NCBI RefSeq assembly: GCF_001514305.1
Contig: NZ_KQ949077.1
Location: 10,641-74,640 of the forward strand
DNA from: Streptomyces dysideae
Lineage (GTDB): Bacteria > Actinomycetota > Actinomycetes > Streptomycetales > Streptomycetaceae
Length of the DNA stretch: 64,000 nucleotides
Reading direction: 5' to 3'
The notes beneath the pieces are model-generated. The model made no database searches, was not told where the DNA came from, and was given only the letters and a program-made list of their open reading frames with translations. Shown here piece by piece: positions 44,965 through 53,345 of the stretch; the first letter of the stretch is position 1; each line of letters starts with the position of its first letter. The position numbers were made by a program, and so were the translations under genes.

Positions 44965-46533
44965 CTAGAACTGCAGCGCCCAGGCGTCGATCCGCCCGGT
45001 GTCCAGTGCCGCGTTGTCGCTGACCCGCAGACGCCACGTGCCGTTGGCGACCTCGGAGGAGGCGTTCACGGAGTACGTGGTGTTGATGTTGTCCGCGCTG
45101 CCGCCGGTGCCGTACGCCTTGAGGGTGTAGGCCGTGCCGTCGGGGGCGGTCAGCTGGACCTGGAGGTCGCCGATGTACGTGTGGACGATGTTGACCTCGA
45201 CGGCCAGCGCCGAGGGCGCGTTGCCGGTGACGCCGGAGACGGTCACCGGGGACTCGGCCGTGGAGTTGTCGCTGATCGTGTAGTCGGCGGTGTTCTCGAA
45301 GCGCGGCCCGGTCGGGGGCGGCGTCGTCGAGCCGTCGCCGACGTACAGGAGCCGGTTCGGCGATCCGGTGCCCGGGCTGGTGACGACGCCGGTGGTGGCG
45401 GCGGACGTCAGCGCGGTGGAGACCTGGGCGGGGGTGGCCGTGGGGTTGTCGGCCAGGTAGAGGGCGACGGCGCCCGCGACGTGCGGGGTCGCCATCGACG
45501 TACCGGAGATGGTGTTGGTCGCCGAGTCGCTGGTGTTCCAGCTGGAGGTGATGGACGAGCCGGGCGCGAACAGGTCGAGGACGGTGCCGAAGTTGGAGTA
45601 GCTGGCCTTGGCGTCGCCGGACGTGGTGGCGCCGACCGTGATCGCCTCGGTCACGCGGGCCGGGGACCGGGTGGAGGCGTTGACGGTCTCGTTGCCGGCC
45701 GCGACGGCGAAGGTGACGCCGGAGGCGATGGCGTTGCGTACGGCCGTGTCGAGGGCGGTGTCGACGCCGCCGCCGAGGGACATGTTGGCGACGGCCGGCT
45801 TGACGGCGTTCTGGGCGACCCAGTCGATGCCCGCGACGACCTGGGCGGTGGTGCCGGAGCCGGAGTTGTTCAGCACCCGGACGCCGACGATCTTCGCCTT
45901 CTTGGCGACGCCGTACGAGGTGCCCGCGACCGTGCCGGCGACGTGGGTGCCGTGGCCGTGGCCGTCCTGGGCGGTGTTGTCGTTGTCGATGGCGTCGTAG
46001 CCGTAGGAGGCGCGGCCGCCGAAGTCGCTGTGGGTGATGCGGACGCCGGTGTCGATGACGTACGCGGTCACGCCGGTCCCGGCCGAGTCCGGGTAGGTGT
46101 ACGAGCTGTTGAGCGGGAGGGCCTTCTGGTCGATGCGGTCCAGGCCCCAGGAGGGCGGGCTGGGCTGGGTCGCCGCGATGTGGAAGGTGCGGTTCTGGAC
46201 GACGGAGGCGACGGCCGGGTCCGCGGCGAGCCGCTTCGCCTCGGCCTCGGAGGCCTCGACCGCGTAGCCGTTCAGGGCCTTCTTGTACGTGCGCTCGATG
46301 TCGGCGCCGTACTCCTTGGCGAGGGCCCTGCCCTCGGCCGAGCCCGCCTTGGTGTCCGCCTTCAGGGTCACGAGGTAGCTGTCGGCGACGGCGTTCGCGG
46401 CGCCTTCGTACTGGATGCGGCCCTCGGGGGCGGCCGCGGCGGGGAGAGCGGAGACGAGTCCCGCGGTGAGTACCGCGGTGGCCGCCGCGCTGAGCACGGC
46501 CAGTCTTCGCCGGGTGTGACGCATCACTGCCAT
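44965..46533 (-). CDS. Secreted subtilisin-family (S8) protease with P domain
   Basis: A 522-residue secreted protease. The start at 46533 has AGGAGG nine bases upstream and gives a signal peptide (RRRLAVLSAAATAVLTAGLV) ending in PAAAA. The I9-type propeptide covers about 45-120 (DSYLVTLKADTKAGSAEGRA). The catalytic triad is Asp161 (YVIDTGVRITHSDF), His194 (DGHGHGTHVAG) and Ser346 (ISGTSMATPHVAG), with oxyanion Asn281. After a TPPPTGP linker the last 110 residues form a proprotein-convertase P domain (GDLQVQLTAPDGTAYTLKAY). Two serpin genes face it. Confidence 0.96.
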   Translation of the reverse strand: MAVMRHTRRRLAVLSAAATAVLTAGLVSALPAAAAPEGRIQYEGAANAVADSYLVTLKADTKAGSAEGRALAKEYGADIERTYKKALNGYAVEASEAEAKRLAADPAVASVVQNRTFHIAATQPSPPSWGLDRIDQKALPLNSSYTYPDSAGTGVTAYVIDTGVRITHSDFGGRASYGYDAIDNDNTAQDGHGHGTHVAGTVAGTSYGVAKKAKIVGVRVLNNSGSGTTAQVVAGIDWVAQNAVKPAVANMSLGGGVDTALDTAVRNAIASGVTFAVAAGNETVNASTRSPARVTEAITVGATTSGDAKASYSNFGTVLDLFAPGSSITSSWNTSDSATNTISGTSMATPHVAGAVALYLADNPTATPAQVSTALTSAATTGVVTSPGTGSPNRLLYVGDGSTTPPPTGPRFENTADYTISDNSTAESPVTVSGVTGNAPSALAVEVNIVHTYIGDLQVQLTAPDGTAYTLKAYGTGGSADNINTTYSVNASSEVANGTWRLRVSDNAALDTGRIDAWALQF

Positions 46534-46604
46534 CTGAGGGGTCCTCCTCAATCGGTGGTGCGCTGGTGGGGGGTGGTGCAGGCATGACGAAGTCCGCCCC
46601 TTCA

Positions 46605-46618
46605 GACATGATCATGTC
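46605..46618. promoter_or_regulatory. 14-bp perfect palindrome overlapping a TTGACA, upstream of the protease gene
   Basis: GACATGATCATGTC is self-complementary over all 14 bases. Read on the minus strand it follows TT to give TTGACA, a consensus -35 hexamer, about 70 bases before the protease start. A matching -10 is not obvious, so the site may be an operator rather than part of the promoter itself. Confidence 0.45.
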
Positions 46619-46713
46619 AATTCCAGGCCGAAATTCGTGCGCCAGCCGAAAGATTGAGGCCTCCACAGGAATTGCACAAGAGCCCCTGCAGCGGCATGCC
46701 CGCGGATCCGGGG

Positions 46714-48933
46714 TCAGTCGACGTCCTGACCAGCGAGTCTGCGCTGCTCCTGCTCCACGATCCGGCGGGCGAGGCCGGTGTCCGAGATGTCGACGGCGTC
46801 GGGGGTCGCGTCGGCGGTGTCGCTGCGGCGGGCGTAGGCGTCGAAGAGCCGGTTCTTGTTCTCCAGGATGCGCAGCAGACGCTCGTCGACACTGTCCGTC
46901 GCCAGCAGGCGGTGCACCTGGACCGTGCGGACCTGGCCCATGCGGTGCGCCCGGGCCACGGCTTGGTGTTCCAGGGTGGGCTTGACCTGCGGTTCGCACA
47001 GGATCACCACGGACGCGGCCTGCAGGTTGAGGCCGATGCCGCCGGCCTCGATCTGGCCGAGCAGCACCGCGTGCCCGTCGGCCGCCGTGAAGTCGTCGAC
47101 CATGCGCTGGCGGCGGGCAGCCGGGACACCGCCGGAGATCGGGCCGAACACGCCGTCGCCCAGGGCGTTCTGGACGGTGACGAGGACGTCGCGGAAGTAC
47201 GAGAACACCACGACCTTCAGGCTGTTCTCGGCGGCCTCCGCGACCAGTTCGCGCAGCCGCTGGAGCTTGGCGGACTTCTCGGGGTCGGCGTACGCGGCCC
47301 TGCGCATCGCCATGAAGTTCCCCTCGGCGACCGCCGCGCGGTACGCGTCCTGGTCCGCGGCGCTGAACTCCTCCCACTCATCGACCTGGAGCAGCGCGGG
47401 CAGTTCGGTGAGCACGTCCTGCTGGTTGCGGCGCAGATAGGCGGGCGCGACCGACCTGCGGAAGGCGTGCGGGCCCGCGACCGCGGCGCTGTCGCGAATC
47501 GCGGGGACCAGGTCCGGCTGGAGGTGGCGGACCAGGGTGCGGAACTCCTCGACGCGGTTCTCCATGGGCGTGCCCGTGAGGAACAGGACGCGGTCGCAGT
47601 GCCCGGTCCACACGGCGACCGCTCTGGCACGGCGGGTGTCCGGGTTCTTGACGTAGTGGGCCTCGTCCACGACGAGCAGGTCCGGCCCGGTGCCGTTTGG
47701 GGCGGGCAGGGTGTGCAGCACATCGAAGGTGGTGAGGGCGACACCGCCGCGCTCACGCCACTCGGCGTACGCTTCCTGCCGGTCCGGGCCGTGCACCGGC
47801 ACCGGCCGCAGGGCGCTGCGCGAGCGGATCTCCCGCGTCCAGTTGATCAGCACGCTCGCCGGGCACACCACCAGGAAGTGGCTGTGCCCCTGAGCCGCGA
47901 GATGGGCGAGGACCGCGATGGCCTGGACGGTCTTGCCGAGCCCCATCTCGTCGCCGAGTACGACCCGGCGCTGGGCGAGCGCGAAGCGGGCGCCGAAGGA
48001 CTGGTAGCCGCGCAGCGAGACCCGGCGGTGGGTGTCGTCCAGCGGCTGGGCGTGCACCCGCTCCGCCACCTCCGACGGCAGGAAGCCCTCGCTCGCCGCG
48101 ACGTCCGAGCGGTGCTCGGCGACTTCGGCGAGCTCGCTGTAGTACTCCGCGGATCGCAGCTCGAAGTCGACCCAGGCCTCGATGTCGGAGGCCGGCGGGC
48201 GCAGCAGGTCGGTGGAGGCCTGGGCGAGCAGCAGCGGTACGTCGCGGGCTGCCGCGTCGGCCGTCAGCTCGCGCAGCTCGGCGACCGCCGCGAGGGCGGC
48301 CTCCCGGCGGCGCCGGCCGGTGAGCGCCAGGCGCAGCCGGCCAGTTGCCGGCCGGGCCGCCGGCAGCAGCTCGCCGAGCCTCACGTCGAGCCGCTCGGCG
48401 GTCTCCACGGCCCGGCTCAGTTCGGGGCCGGCCTCGACGAGCCGGTGCAGCGCGACGACCAGGGCGGCGGTGCGGGGCTCCGGATGATCGACGTCGATCC
48501 GCACCGACACGGTCTCCTCGACCGCCTGCGCGATCTGCCGTGCGGCGGCGAGGGCCTGGTCGGCGGTCTGGGCGCCGACGCCAGGGATCTGCCGCAGCTC
48601 GTACCGGCCCGCCTCGTACACCGCGCGCACCGTGGCGAGTCCGGCCGCCTCGACGGCCGCCAGCCGCAGCCGGCCCTCGGTGGCGTCCTTGAGCCGGGCG
48701 ACCGGGATGGACTCCAGCTCCTTCGCCACCAGTTCGTCCCTGAGCGGCGCCAGGGCGGAGCGGACGGCGTCGAGGGCGCGGGCGTGGTCGGCGCGGACGG
48801 TGCGCGCGGCGTCGTACAGCCGCAGGCCCCGCGCGTACACCTCCCGGGCCCGCCGCCCCGTGGGCGGAGAGACATCGCGCGGCCCCTCGCCGACCACGCC
48901 CGCACTCTCGCCGCCCCTCTCCCCGACCTCCAC
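46714..48933 (-). CDS. SNF2-family DEAD/DEAH helicase
   Basis: A 739-residue protein. The GTG at 48933 is preferred over one five codons upstream because GGGGAGG precedes it. The N-terminal 280 residues are helical and include a helix-hairpin-helix-like stretch (YELRQIPGVGAQTADQALAA). The SNF2 ATPase has motif I LGDEMGLGKTVQAIAVLAHL, motif II DLLVVDEAHYVKN, motif III FLTGTPMENRVEEF, and motif V/VI GGIGLNLQAAS and VARAHRMGQVRTVQVHRLLA. Such enzymes translocate on duplex DNA; the target process is unknown. The segment RLDVRLGELLP and others are family-neutral. Confidence 0.93.
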   Translation of the reverse strand: MEVGERGGESAGVVGEGPRDVSPPTGRRAREVYARGLRLYDAARTVRADHARALDAVRSALAPLRDELVAKELESIPVARLKDATEGRLRLAAVEAAGLATVRAVYEAGRYELRQIPGVGAQTADQALAAARQIAQAVEETVSVRIDVDHPEPRTAALVVALHRLVEAGPELSRAVETAERLDVRLGELLPAARPATGRLRLALTGRRRREAALAAVAELRELTADAAARDVPLLLAQASTDLLRPPASDIEAWVDFELRSAEYYSELAEVAEHRSDVAASEGFLPSEVAERVHAQPLDDTHRRVSLRGYQSFGARFALAQRRVVLGDEMGLGKTVQAIAVLAHLAAQGHSHFLVVCPASVLINWTREIRSRSALRPVPVHGPDRQEAYAEWRERGGVALTTFDVLHTLPAPNGTGPDLLVVDEAHYVKNPDTRRARAVAVWTGHCDRVLFLTGTPMENRVEEFRTLVRHLQPDLVPAIRDSAAVAGPHAFRRSVAPAYLRRNQQDVLTELPALLQVDEWEEFSAADQDAYRAAVAEGNFMAMRRAAYADPEKSAKLQRLRELVAEAAENSLKVVVFSYFRDVLVTVQNALGDGVFGPISGGVPAARRQRMVDDFTAADGHAVLLGQIEAGGIGLNLQAASVVILCEPQVKPTLEHQAVARAHRMGQVRTVQVHRLLATDSVDERLLRILENKNRLFDAYARRSDTADATPDAVDISDTGLARRIVEQEQRRLAGQDVD

Positions 48934-48983
48934 GACGCCTCCCCTCACACTCGGTCGCCCCGGTCAGCACATCTTTGCACCGG

Positions 48984-49320
48984 GGACTGACAGTGCGGGC
49001 TACTGGCTCGCACCGGAGGAACGGGGCGGCCGTCCGCCACGCGTCGGGGCGGAGATCGCCGGCACCGAGGAGACGTACGGGGCCCTGGTCGCGGGCCTCG
49101 GCATCTGCCTGGTCGCCGCCCCGACCTCGTCCCCTCCCCCGGCCTGGCCCGCTGCCGGCCAGCCACGGCGTGGCGCAAGCCGCCGGCGTCCTACGACGTC
49201 GAGGTCTCGGCGAACGGGCGGGCCTGGCGCACCCCGGACGGGAGCGCGGTCCGGTACGCCCGGGTGAGCGTGCGCGGGAGGCGGAGCTCGCCGAACTCGA
49301 CGTCCACAGCCGGTGATCAG
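48984..49320 (+). pseudogene. Remnants of a LysR regulator and of a discoidin-like domain
   Basis: No intact gene occupies 48934-49376. One plus-strand frame (about 48990-49130) encodes WLAPEERGGRPPRVGAEIAG and ETYGALVAGLGICLVAAPT, which matches the C-terminal effector domain of LysR regulators, without start or DNA-binding part. Another frame (about 49170-49280) encodes AWRKPPASYDVEVSANGRAW and DGSAVRYARVSVRGRR, resembling the end of an F5/8-type (discoidin) carbohydrate-binding domain. Both appear to be gene debris next to the six-gene operon. Confidence 0.5.
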
Positions 49321-49364
49321 CCGGTCCCGCGCAACAACTCGGGTCGATGAGGCGGGTGTTGCCC

Positions 49365-49370
49365 TACCGT
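49365..49370 (+). promoter_or_regulatory. -10 element for a leaderless start
   Basis: TACCGT fits the TANNNT -10 pattern and ends six bases before the ATG at 49377, the spacing seen in leaderless streptomycete mRNAs. No Shine-Dalgarno sequence precedes that ATG or the in-frame ATG at 49347, which supports this reading. A -35 is not evident. Confidence 0.4.
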
Positions 49371-49376
49371 GGGCCC

Positions 49377-51077
49377 ATGGCGCTGCATGACCACAGGGAC
49401 GATCCGTGGCGGGTGAGGGTGGACGACGAAGAGGGCACGCCCTGTGGCGCCGGGGTGCTGCTCGACGACCGGCATGTCCTCACCTGCGCACACGTCGTCC
49501 GGTACGCCGGAGCGGCTCCCGGGGGCACCACGGCCCGGGTGCGGATCAGAAGCGTGGCGTGCCGCCCGGAGTGGACCCGCACCGCGCGGGTCGCCCCGGG
49601 AACATGGGTGCACGAGCACGGCACACAGCGCGGCGACGTGGCGCTGCTCGAACTCGACGAGCCGACCGGGTGCGGCACCCGGACCACGCTGTGGAAGGCG
49701 CCCATCTCCGGGGGCACGGTGCGGGTGTACGGCTTCCCCCACGCCGAACCGCTGGGCATGGGGACGGACGCGAAGCTGGCGGGATCCGGCGGCCGTTACA
49801 GCGAGCGGGGGCTGCTGAAACGCGTCCGCGAGGGCGATCCGTGGATCGAGCCCGGTTATTCGGGCGCCGGTGTGATGGCGCTGGGCGGCGCGTTCGACGG
49901 GCGGGTCATCGGCATCGTGGTGGCCGACTACATCGACGGCGACGCGAAGGCCGCCTGGATGCTGCCGACCGAGACGGTGCTGACGTACCTGCCCCGGATC
50001 GCGGAGTTCACCGGCGGCGACCGCACCGACGAGCTGAGCTCGTCCCGCGGTGAGTTGACCGACGACGTGCTGGGCGACCCGCTGCGGCTCGCCCTTACGC
50101 AGGAGCTCACCCGGCTGCTCGACAGCGACTGGTCGGGCACCGTCGTCGTCGGCACCGGCGGCACGACCGCGGTGGGCGACTCCTGGCTCGTCCGTCTCGT
50201 ACGGACGGCCGATCCGGTGGCCCGGGCCACCGCCTCCGACGCGGAACTCACCGGCGCGCCCGGGGACACGGTCCTCGGAGTGGGCTCGATCGACGCGGCA
50301 TACGACGCGCGCGGCAGGTCGGTCGCCGATGTGTGCGGCTATCTGTCGCGCCGGTTCGGGCTCCCCGGCGGGGAGGCCCGCGAGGTGCTGCGGCGGCTGC
50401 TGCGCCACAGTCCGCCCGCCTGTCTGGTGGTGGGCGGCGTCGACCGGGCGCAGGACCCTCAGGCCCTGGTCGGGGAACTGCTGGGGCCGCTGGCCGCCCG
50501 GGCCCGGTCGCGGGGCGTCCGTCTCGTCCTCGGCTTCGAGGGCACGCCGCCGGCCGACCTGGCCCGCGACGTGTCCCTGGACCCCGAACCGCTCAGCGGA
50601 TCCGCCGTCGGCGTCGGGGCCGCCGCGGAGGTCCAGGCGGTCGTCGCACAGCTCGCCGCCGAGGAGGACGCCGCGTCCGCGCTGGACCAGGAGTGGGGCA
50701 TGCGGTTCTTCGCCCCGCCACGGCTGCCGCCCCGCGCCGCGCCCCGGCTTCGGGTCCGGCTGGCCGTGGCCCGTGCGACGGAGCCCAACCCCGAACTCGC
50801 CGCGGTCCACGACCAGGCCGTCGCGGCCCGCGCCGCCGTGGCCCGCTTCGACCGCGAGCTGCGCCGGCTGGCCGAGAGCCACGAGGACCTCTCCGCGCGC
50901 CTGGAACTGCACCGCGTACGGGCCGCGCGGTACTTCGGCGACGAGGACCGGCGGCTCGGCGAGCTCCACGCCCCGGCGGCCCGCGCGCTGCAGATCGTGC
51001 CGATCGACCTCGCGGCGGCCCGCAAGCTGGTCCGGCGCTATACCGACGAGGTCAACCGCCGGATCGAAGAAGGGTGA
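49377..51077 (+). CDS. Trypsin-like protease fused to a degenerate NTPase-like region
   Basis: A 566-residue protein without a signal peptide, so probably cytoplasmic. The N-terminal 210 residues are a chymotrypsin-fold protease: His39 in VLTCAHVV, Asp87 in TQRGDVALLELD, Ser162 in EPGYSGAGVM. Residues about 235-405 look like an NTPase with lost loops: VVVGTGGTTAVGDSWLVRLV where a Walker A should be, and ACLVVGGVDRAQDP at the Walker B position. The last 110 residues are helical and coiled-coil-like (VAARAAVARFDRELRRLAES). A second in-frame ATG at 49347 is possible. Protease modules of this kind occur in predicted conflict systems, where the middle part senses and the protease executes. Confidence 0.85.
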   Translation: MALHDHRDDPWRVRVDDEEGTPCGAGVLLDDRHVLTCAHVVRYAGAAPGGTTARVRIRSVACRPEWTRTARVAPGTWVHEHGTQRGDVALLELDEPTGCGTRTTLWKAPISGGTVRVYGFPHAEPLGMGTDAKLAGSGGRYSERGLLKRVREGDPWIEPGYSGAGVMALGGAFDGRVIGIVVADYIDGDAKAAWMLPTETVLTYLPRIAEFTGGDRTDELSSSRGELTDDVLGDPLRLALTQELTRLLDSDWSGTVVVGTGGTTAVGDSWLVRLVRTADPVARATASDAELTGAPGDTVLGVGSIDAAYDARGRSVADVCGYLSRRFGLPGGEAREVLRRLLRHSPPACLVVGGVDRAQDPQALVGELLGPLAARARSRGVRLVLGFEGTPPADLARDVSLDPEPLSGSAVGVGAAAEVQAVVAQLAAEEDAASALDQEWGMRFFAPPRLPPRAAPRLRVRLAVARATEPNPELAAVHDQAVAARAAVARFDRELRRLAESHEDLSARLELHRVRAARYFGDEDRRLGELHAPAARALQIVPIDLAAARKLVRRYTDEVNRRIEEG

Positions 51078-51144
51078 CGAGGAAGACCAGCGAGCCGAGG
51101 AAGCCGGTGGAAGCCGGTGGAAGACAGGGAAGGGGGAGGACGCC

Positions 51145-53322
51145 GTGCGGATGTGCAATCGCCCCGACTGCGGGCGTGGCGAGATCGACGAGCAGGGCTT
51201 CTGCGACGTGTGCGACCGGGAGCCGCTGCCGGCGGACCGCGCCGGACCGGCGGCCCGCGCACCGCAGCCGGCCCGCGCCCCGCAGCCGGCCCGGGGGCCG
51301 AGCGTCGGCGTGGCGCATGTGCGCCCGGACCCCTGGTACGGCCTCGGCCTGGTCGACTCCGATCAGGCCCCCGAAGCCGCGGACGTCCCGCGCCGGTCGG
51401 CGGACCCCGTCCCCGAGGAGCACCGCTACTGCGCCAACCCCTCCTGCATGCAACCGGTCGGCCGCGGACACGACGGCGAGCCGGGCCGGACCACGGGCTT
51501 CTGCCCCCACTGCGGCACCGGTTTCGACTTCAGCCAGCCCGGCGGCCGCACCATCGCCGGACGCTACGACCTCCAGCTCGTCCTCGGCTCGGGAGCGTAC
51601 GGCGCGGCCTTCCTCGCCCATGACCGCAATCTGGCGACGGATGTCGTCCTCAAGGCCCTGAACAAGTCGGTCGCCAGGACCGCCCTGCACGAGCGGGACG
51701 TCCTGGTCGGGCTCCGACACGACAGCATCGTCCGCATCCTCGGGTACGAGCGCCAGGGGCCGCATCTCGTCCTCGAGTACGTTCCGGGCGTACCGCTCTC
51801 GGCCCGCGACGGCGACCGGCTGGAGACCCTCCTCGCCCACGGTGTCCGCGTCCTCCAGGCGCTCGACTACCTGCACGCCCGGGGCCTGCTGCACTGCGAC
51901 GTCAAGCCCCTGAACATCATCCGGTTCCGGGAGGAGAGCCCGGCGGGCGCGCTCGACCGGGTGCGGCTCATCGACTTCGGCGCGGTGCGCAGCCAGAAGG
52001 ACACGGGACGGATCGTGGCGTGCACCCCGGCGTACGCGCCGCCGGAGGACGATCCGGATCATCTGCGCCCCGCCCCGGGCTTCGACCTGTACGGGCTGGG
52101 CATGACGCTGCGCGAGGTGTGCCGCTCCCGCTGGACCGACCGCTCGGCTCCGGGCGTCGACTCGCTGCACCTGCTGCTGGACCGCGCCACGGACGTCGAG
52201 AGACCGTGGCGGCGGTTCGTGTCGGCCCGTCAGTTCGCCGAGCAGCTCAGCGGTGTCATCCGGCAGGTCGTGGCGGGACCGCCGGCGCATCGTCAGGTGG
52301 CCCGCCCGTCGGCCCTGTTCGGTTCGATGCCCGAACCGCTGCACGGCGGGCTGGGGGCGGCCCGGCCGCTGGCCCACTGGGTCGGGGCGGAGCCGGACGA
52401 GGACGGGACGCTGACGCTGCGCGCGGCGTTCTCCTCGCCCGAGCCCGGCGACATCGCCGCCGCGCTCCCGGTCCCGCTGTCCGATCCCGACGACCCGGGC
52501 ATGGCGGGCTCGGCCGGAACGGCGCTGGCCGAGTGTCGGCTCGCCCTGCGCAGAAAGGACTCTGCGCAGGCGGAGCGGACGCTCTCGGCGGCGGGCCTGC
52601 CCAACTGGCACTGGTTGCACGCCTGGTACTCCGGACTGATCGCGCTGGCCCGCGCGGACGCGCCACGGGCGGCCGCCGAGTTCATCCAGGTGCGCACGGC
52701 ACTCCCGGGCGAGCTGATCCCGCAGCTCGCCCTCGGTCTGTGCGCCGAGCTCCGCGGGGACCACGCTGCCGCCCGGTCGTACTACGGGGCGGTCTTCGAC
52801 ACGACCCCCGCGCTCGGCGCGGCGGGCTTCGGCCTGGCCCGCGTGCACGTGCTGGCCGGCGAGCGCGCGAAGGCCGTGGCCACCGCCGAACGACTGGCAC
52901 AGGAGTTCCGCTACGAGCGGGAAGCGCGGGTGGCGGCCGTACGGCTGCGGGCCATGGTCCTCGGCGGTCCGTCCTCCCACCCGGCACCGACGGAGGACGA
53001 CCTGGAGCGGGCCGGGGCGTCCCTGGTCGGCCTCTCCGTGGACCGGGCGGCGGCGGCCGGGCTGCGCGCCGAGATCCGGTACGCGAAGTTCCTGCGCGAC
53101 CACGACCGCGTGAAGCTGTCCGACGCGATCCGCGAACTCGCCCCGCACGCACCCACCGAGCGTGAGTACGTCGCGCTGGTGGACCTGGCGAACCGGCTGC
53201 GTCCCCCGCTCCGGTGGAGATGGTCCGGACGCCGTGGCAGAACCGGTCATTCCCGTTTCGGAGAAACACCCGGGACGCTAAGCTCCGATACGCCAAGTGG
53301 AGGACGCGGACACGCTCCGTAA
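51145..53322 (+). CDS. PknG-like serine/threonine kinase with zinc-binding N-terminus and TPR region
   Basis: A 725-residue protein starting at GTG with GGGGGAGG upstream. The N-terminus has two zinc/rubredoxin-like clusters: C4, C9, C20, C23 and C96, C101, C120, C123 (GFCPHCGTGFDF). The kinase domain spans about 140-400: Gly loop LGSGAYGAAFLAHD, Lys170, HCDVKPLNII at 250-259 and DFG at 277-279. About 300 helical, TPR-like residues follow (AALAECRLALRRKDSAQAER-type repeats). This order, rubredoxin, kinase, TPR, and the length are those of mycobacterial PknG, which controls glutamate metabolism through GarA. The gene follows the protease gene by 67 bases. Confidence 0.93.
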   Translation: MRMCNRPDCGRGEIDEQGFCDVCDREPLPADRAGPAARAPQPARAPQPARGPSVGVAHVRPDPWYGLGLVDSDQAPEAADVPRRSADPVPEEHRYCANPSCMQPVGRGHDGEPGRTTGFCPHCGTGFDFSQPGGRTIAGRYDLQLVLGSGAYGAAFLAHDRNLATDVVLKALNKSVARTALHERDVLVGLRHDSIVRILGYERQGPHLVLEYVPGVPLSARDGDRLETLLAHGVRVLQALDYLHARGLLHCDVKPLNIIRFREESPAGALDRVRLIDFGAVRSQKDTGRIVACTPAYAPPEDDPDHLRPAPGFDLYGLGMTLREVCRSRWTDRSAPGVDSLHLLLDRATDVERPWRRFVSARQFAEQLSGVIRQVVAGPPAHRQVARPSALFGSMPEPLHGGLGAARPLAHWVGAEPDEDGTLTLRAAFSSPEPGDIAAALPVPLSDPDDPGMAGSAGTALAECRLALRRKDSAQAERTLSAAGLPNWHWLHAWYSGLIALARADAPRAAAEFIQVRTALPGELIPQLALGLCAELRGDHAAARSYYGAVFDTTPALGAAGFGLARVHVLAGERAKAVATAERLAQEFRYEREARVAAVRLRAMVLGGPSSHPAPTEDDLERAGASLVGLSVDRAAAAGLRAEIRYAKFLRDHDRVKLSDAIRELAPHAPTEREYVALVDLANRLRPPLRWRWSGRRGRTGHSRFGETPGTLSSDTPSGGRGHAP

Positions 53323-53345
53323 GGGACACGCAGCGACGCGATCGG

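Noticed and set aside
53255..53267. GTTTC-GGA-GAAAC inverted repeat as an internal promoter operator of the six-gene operon
   Set aside because: It lies inside the end of the kinase coding region, and no convincing -35/-10 pair accompanies it.
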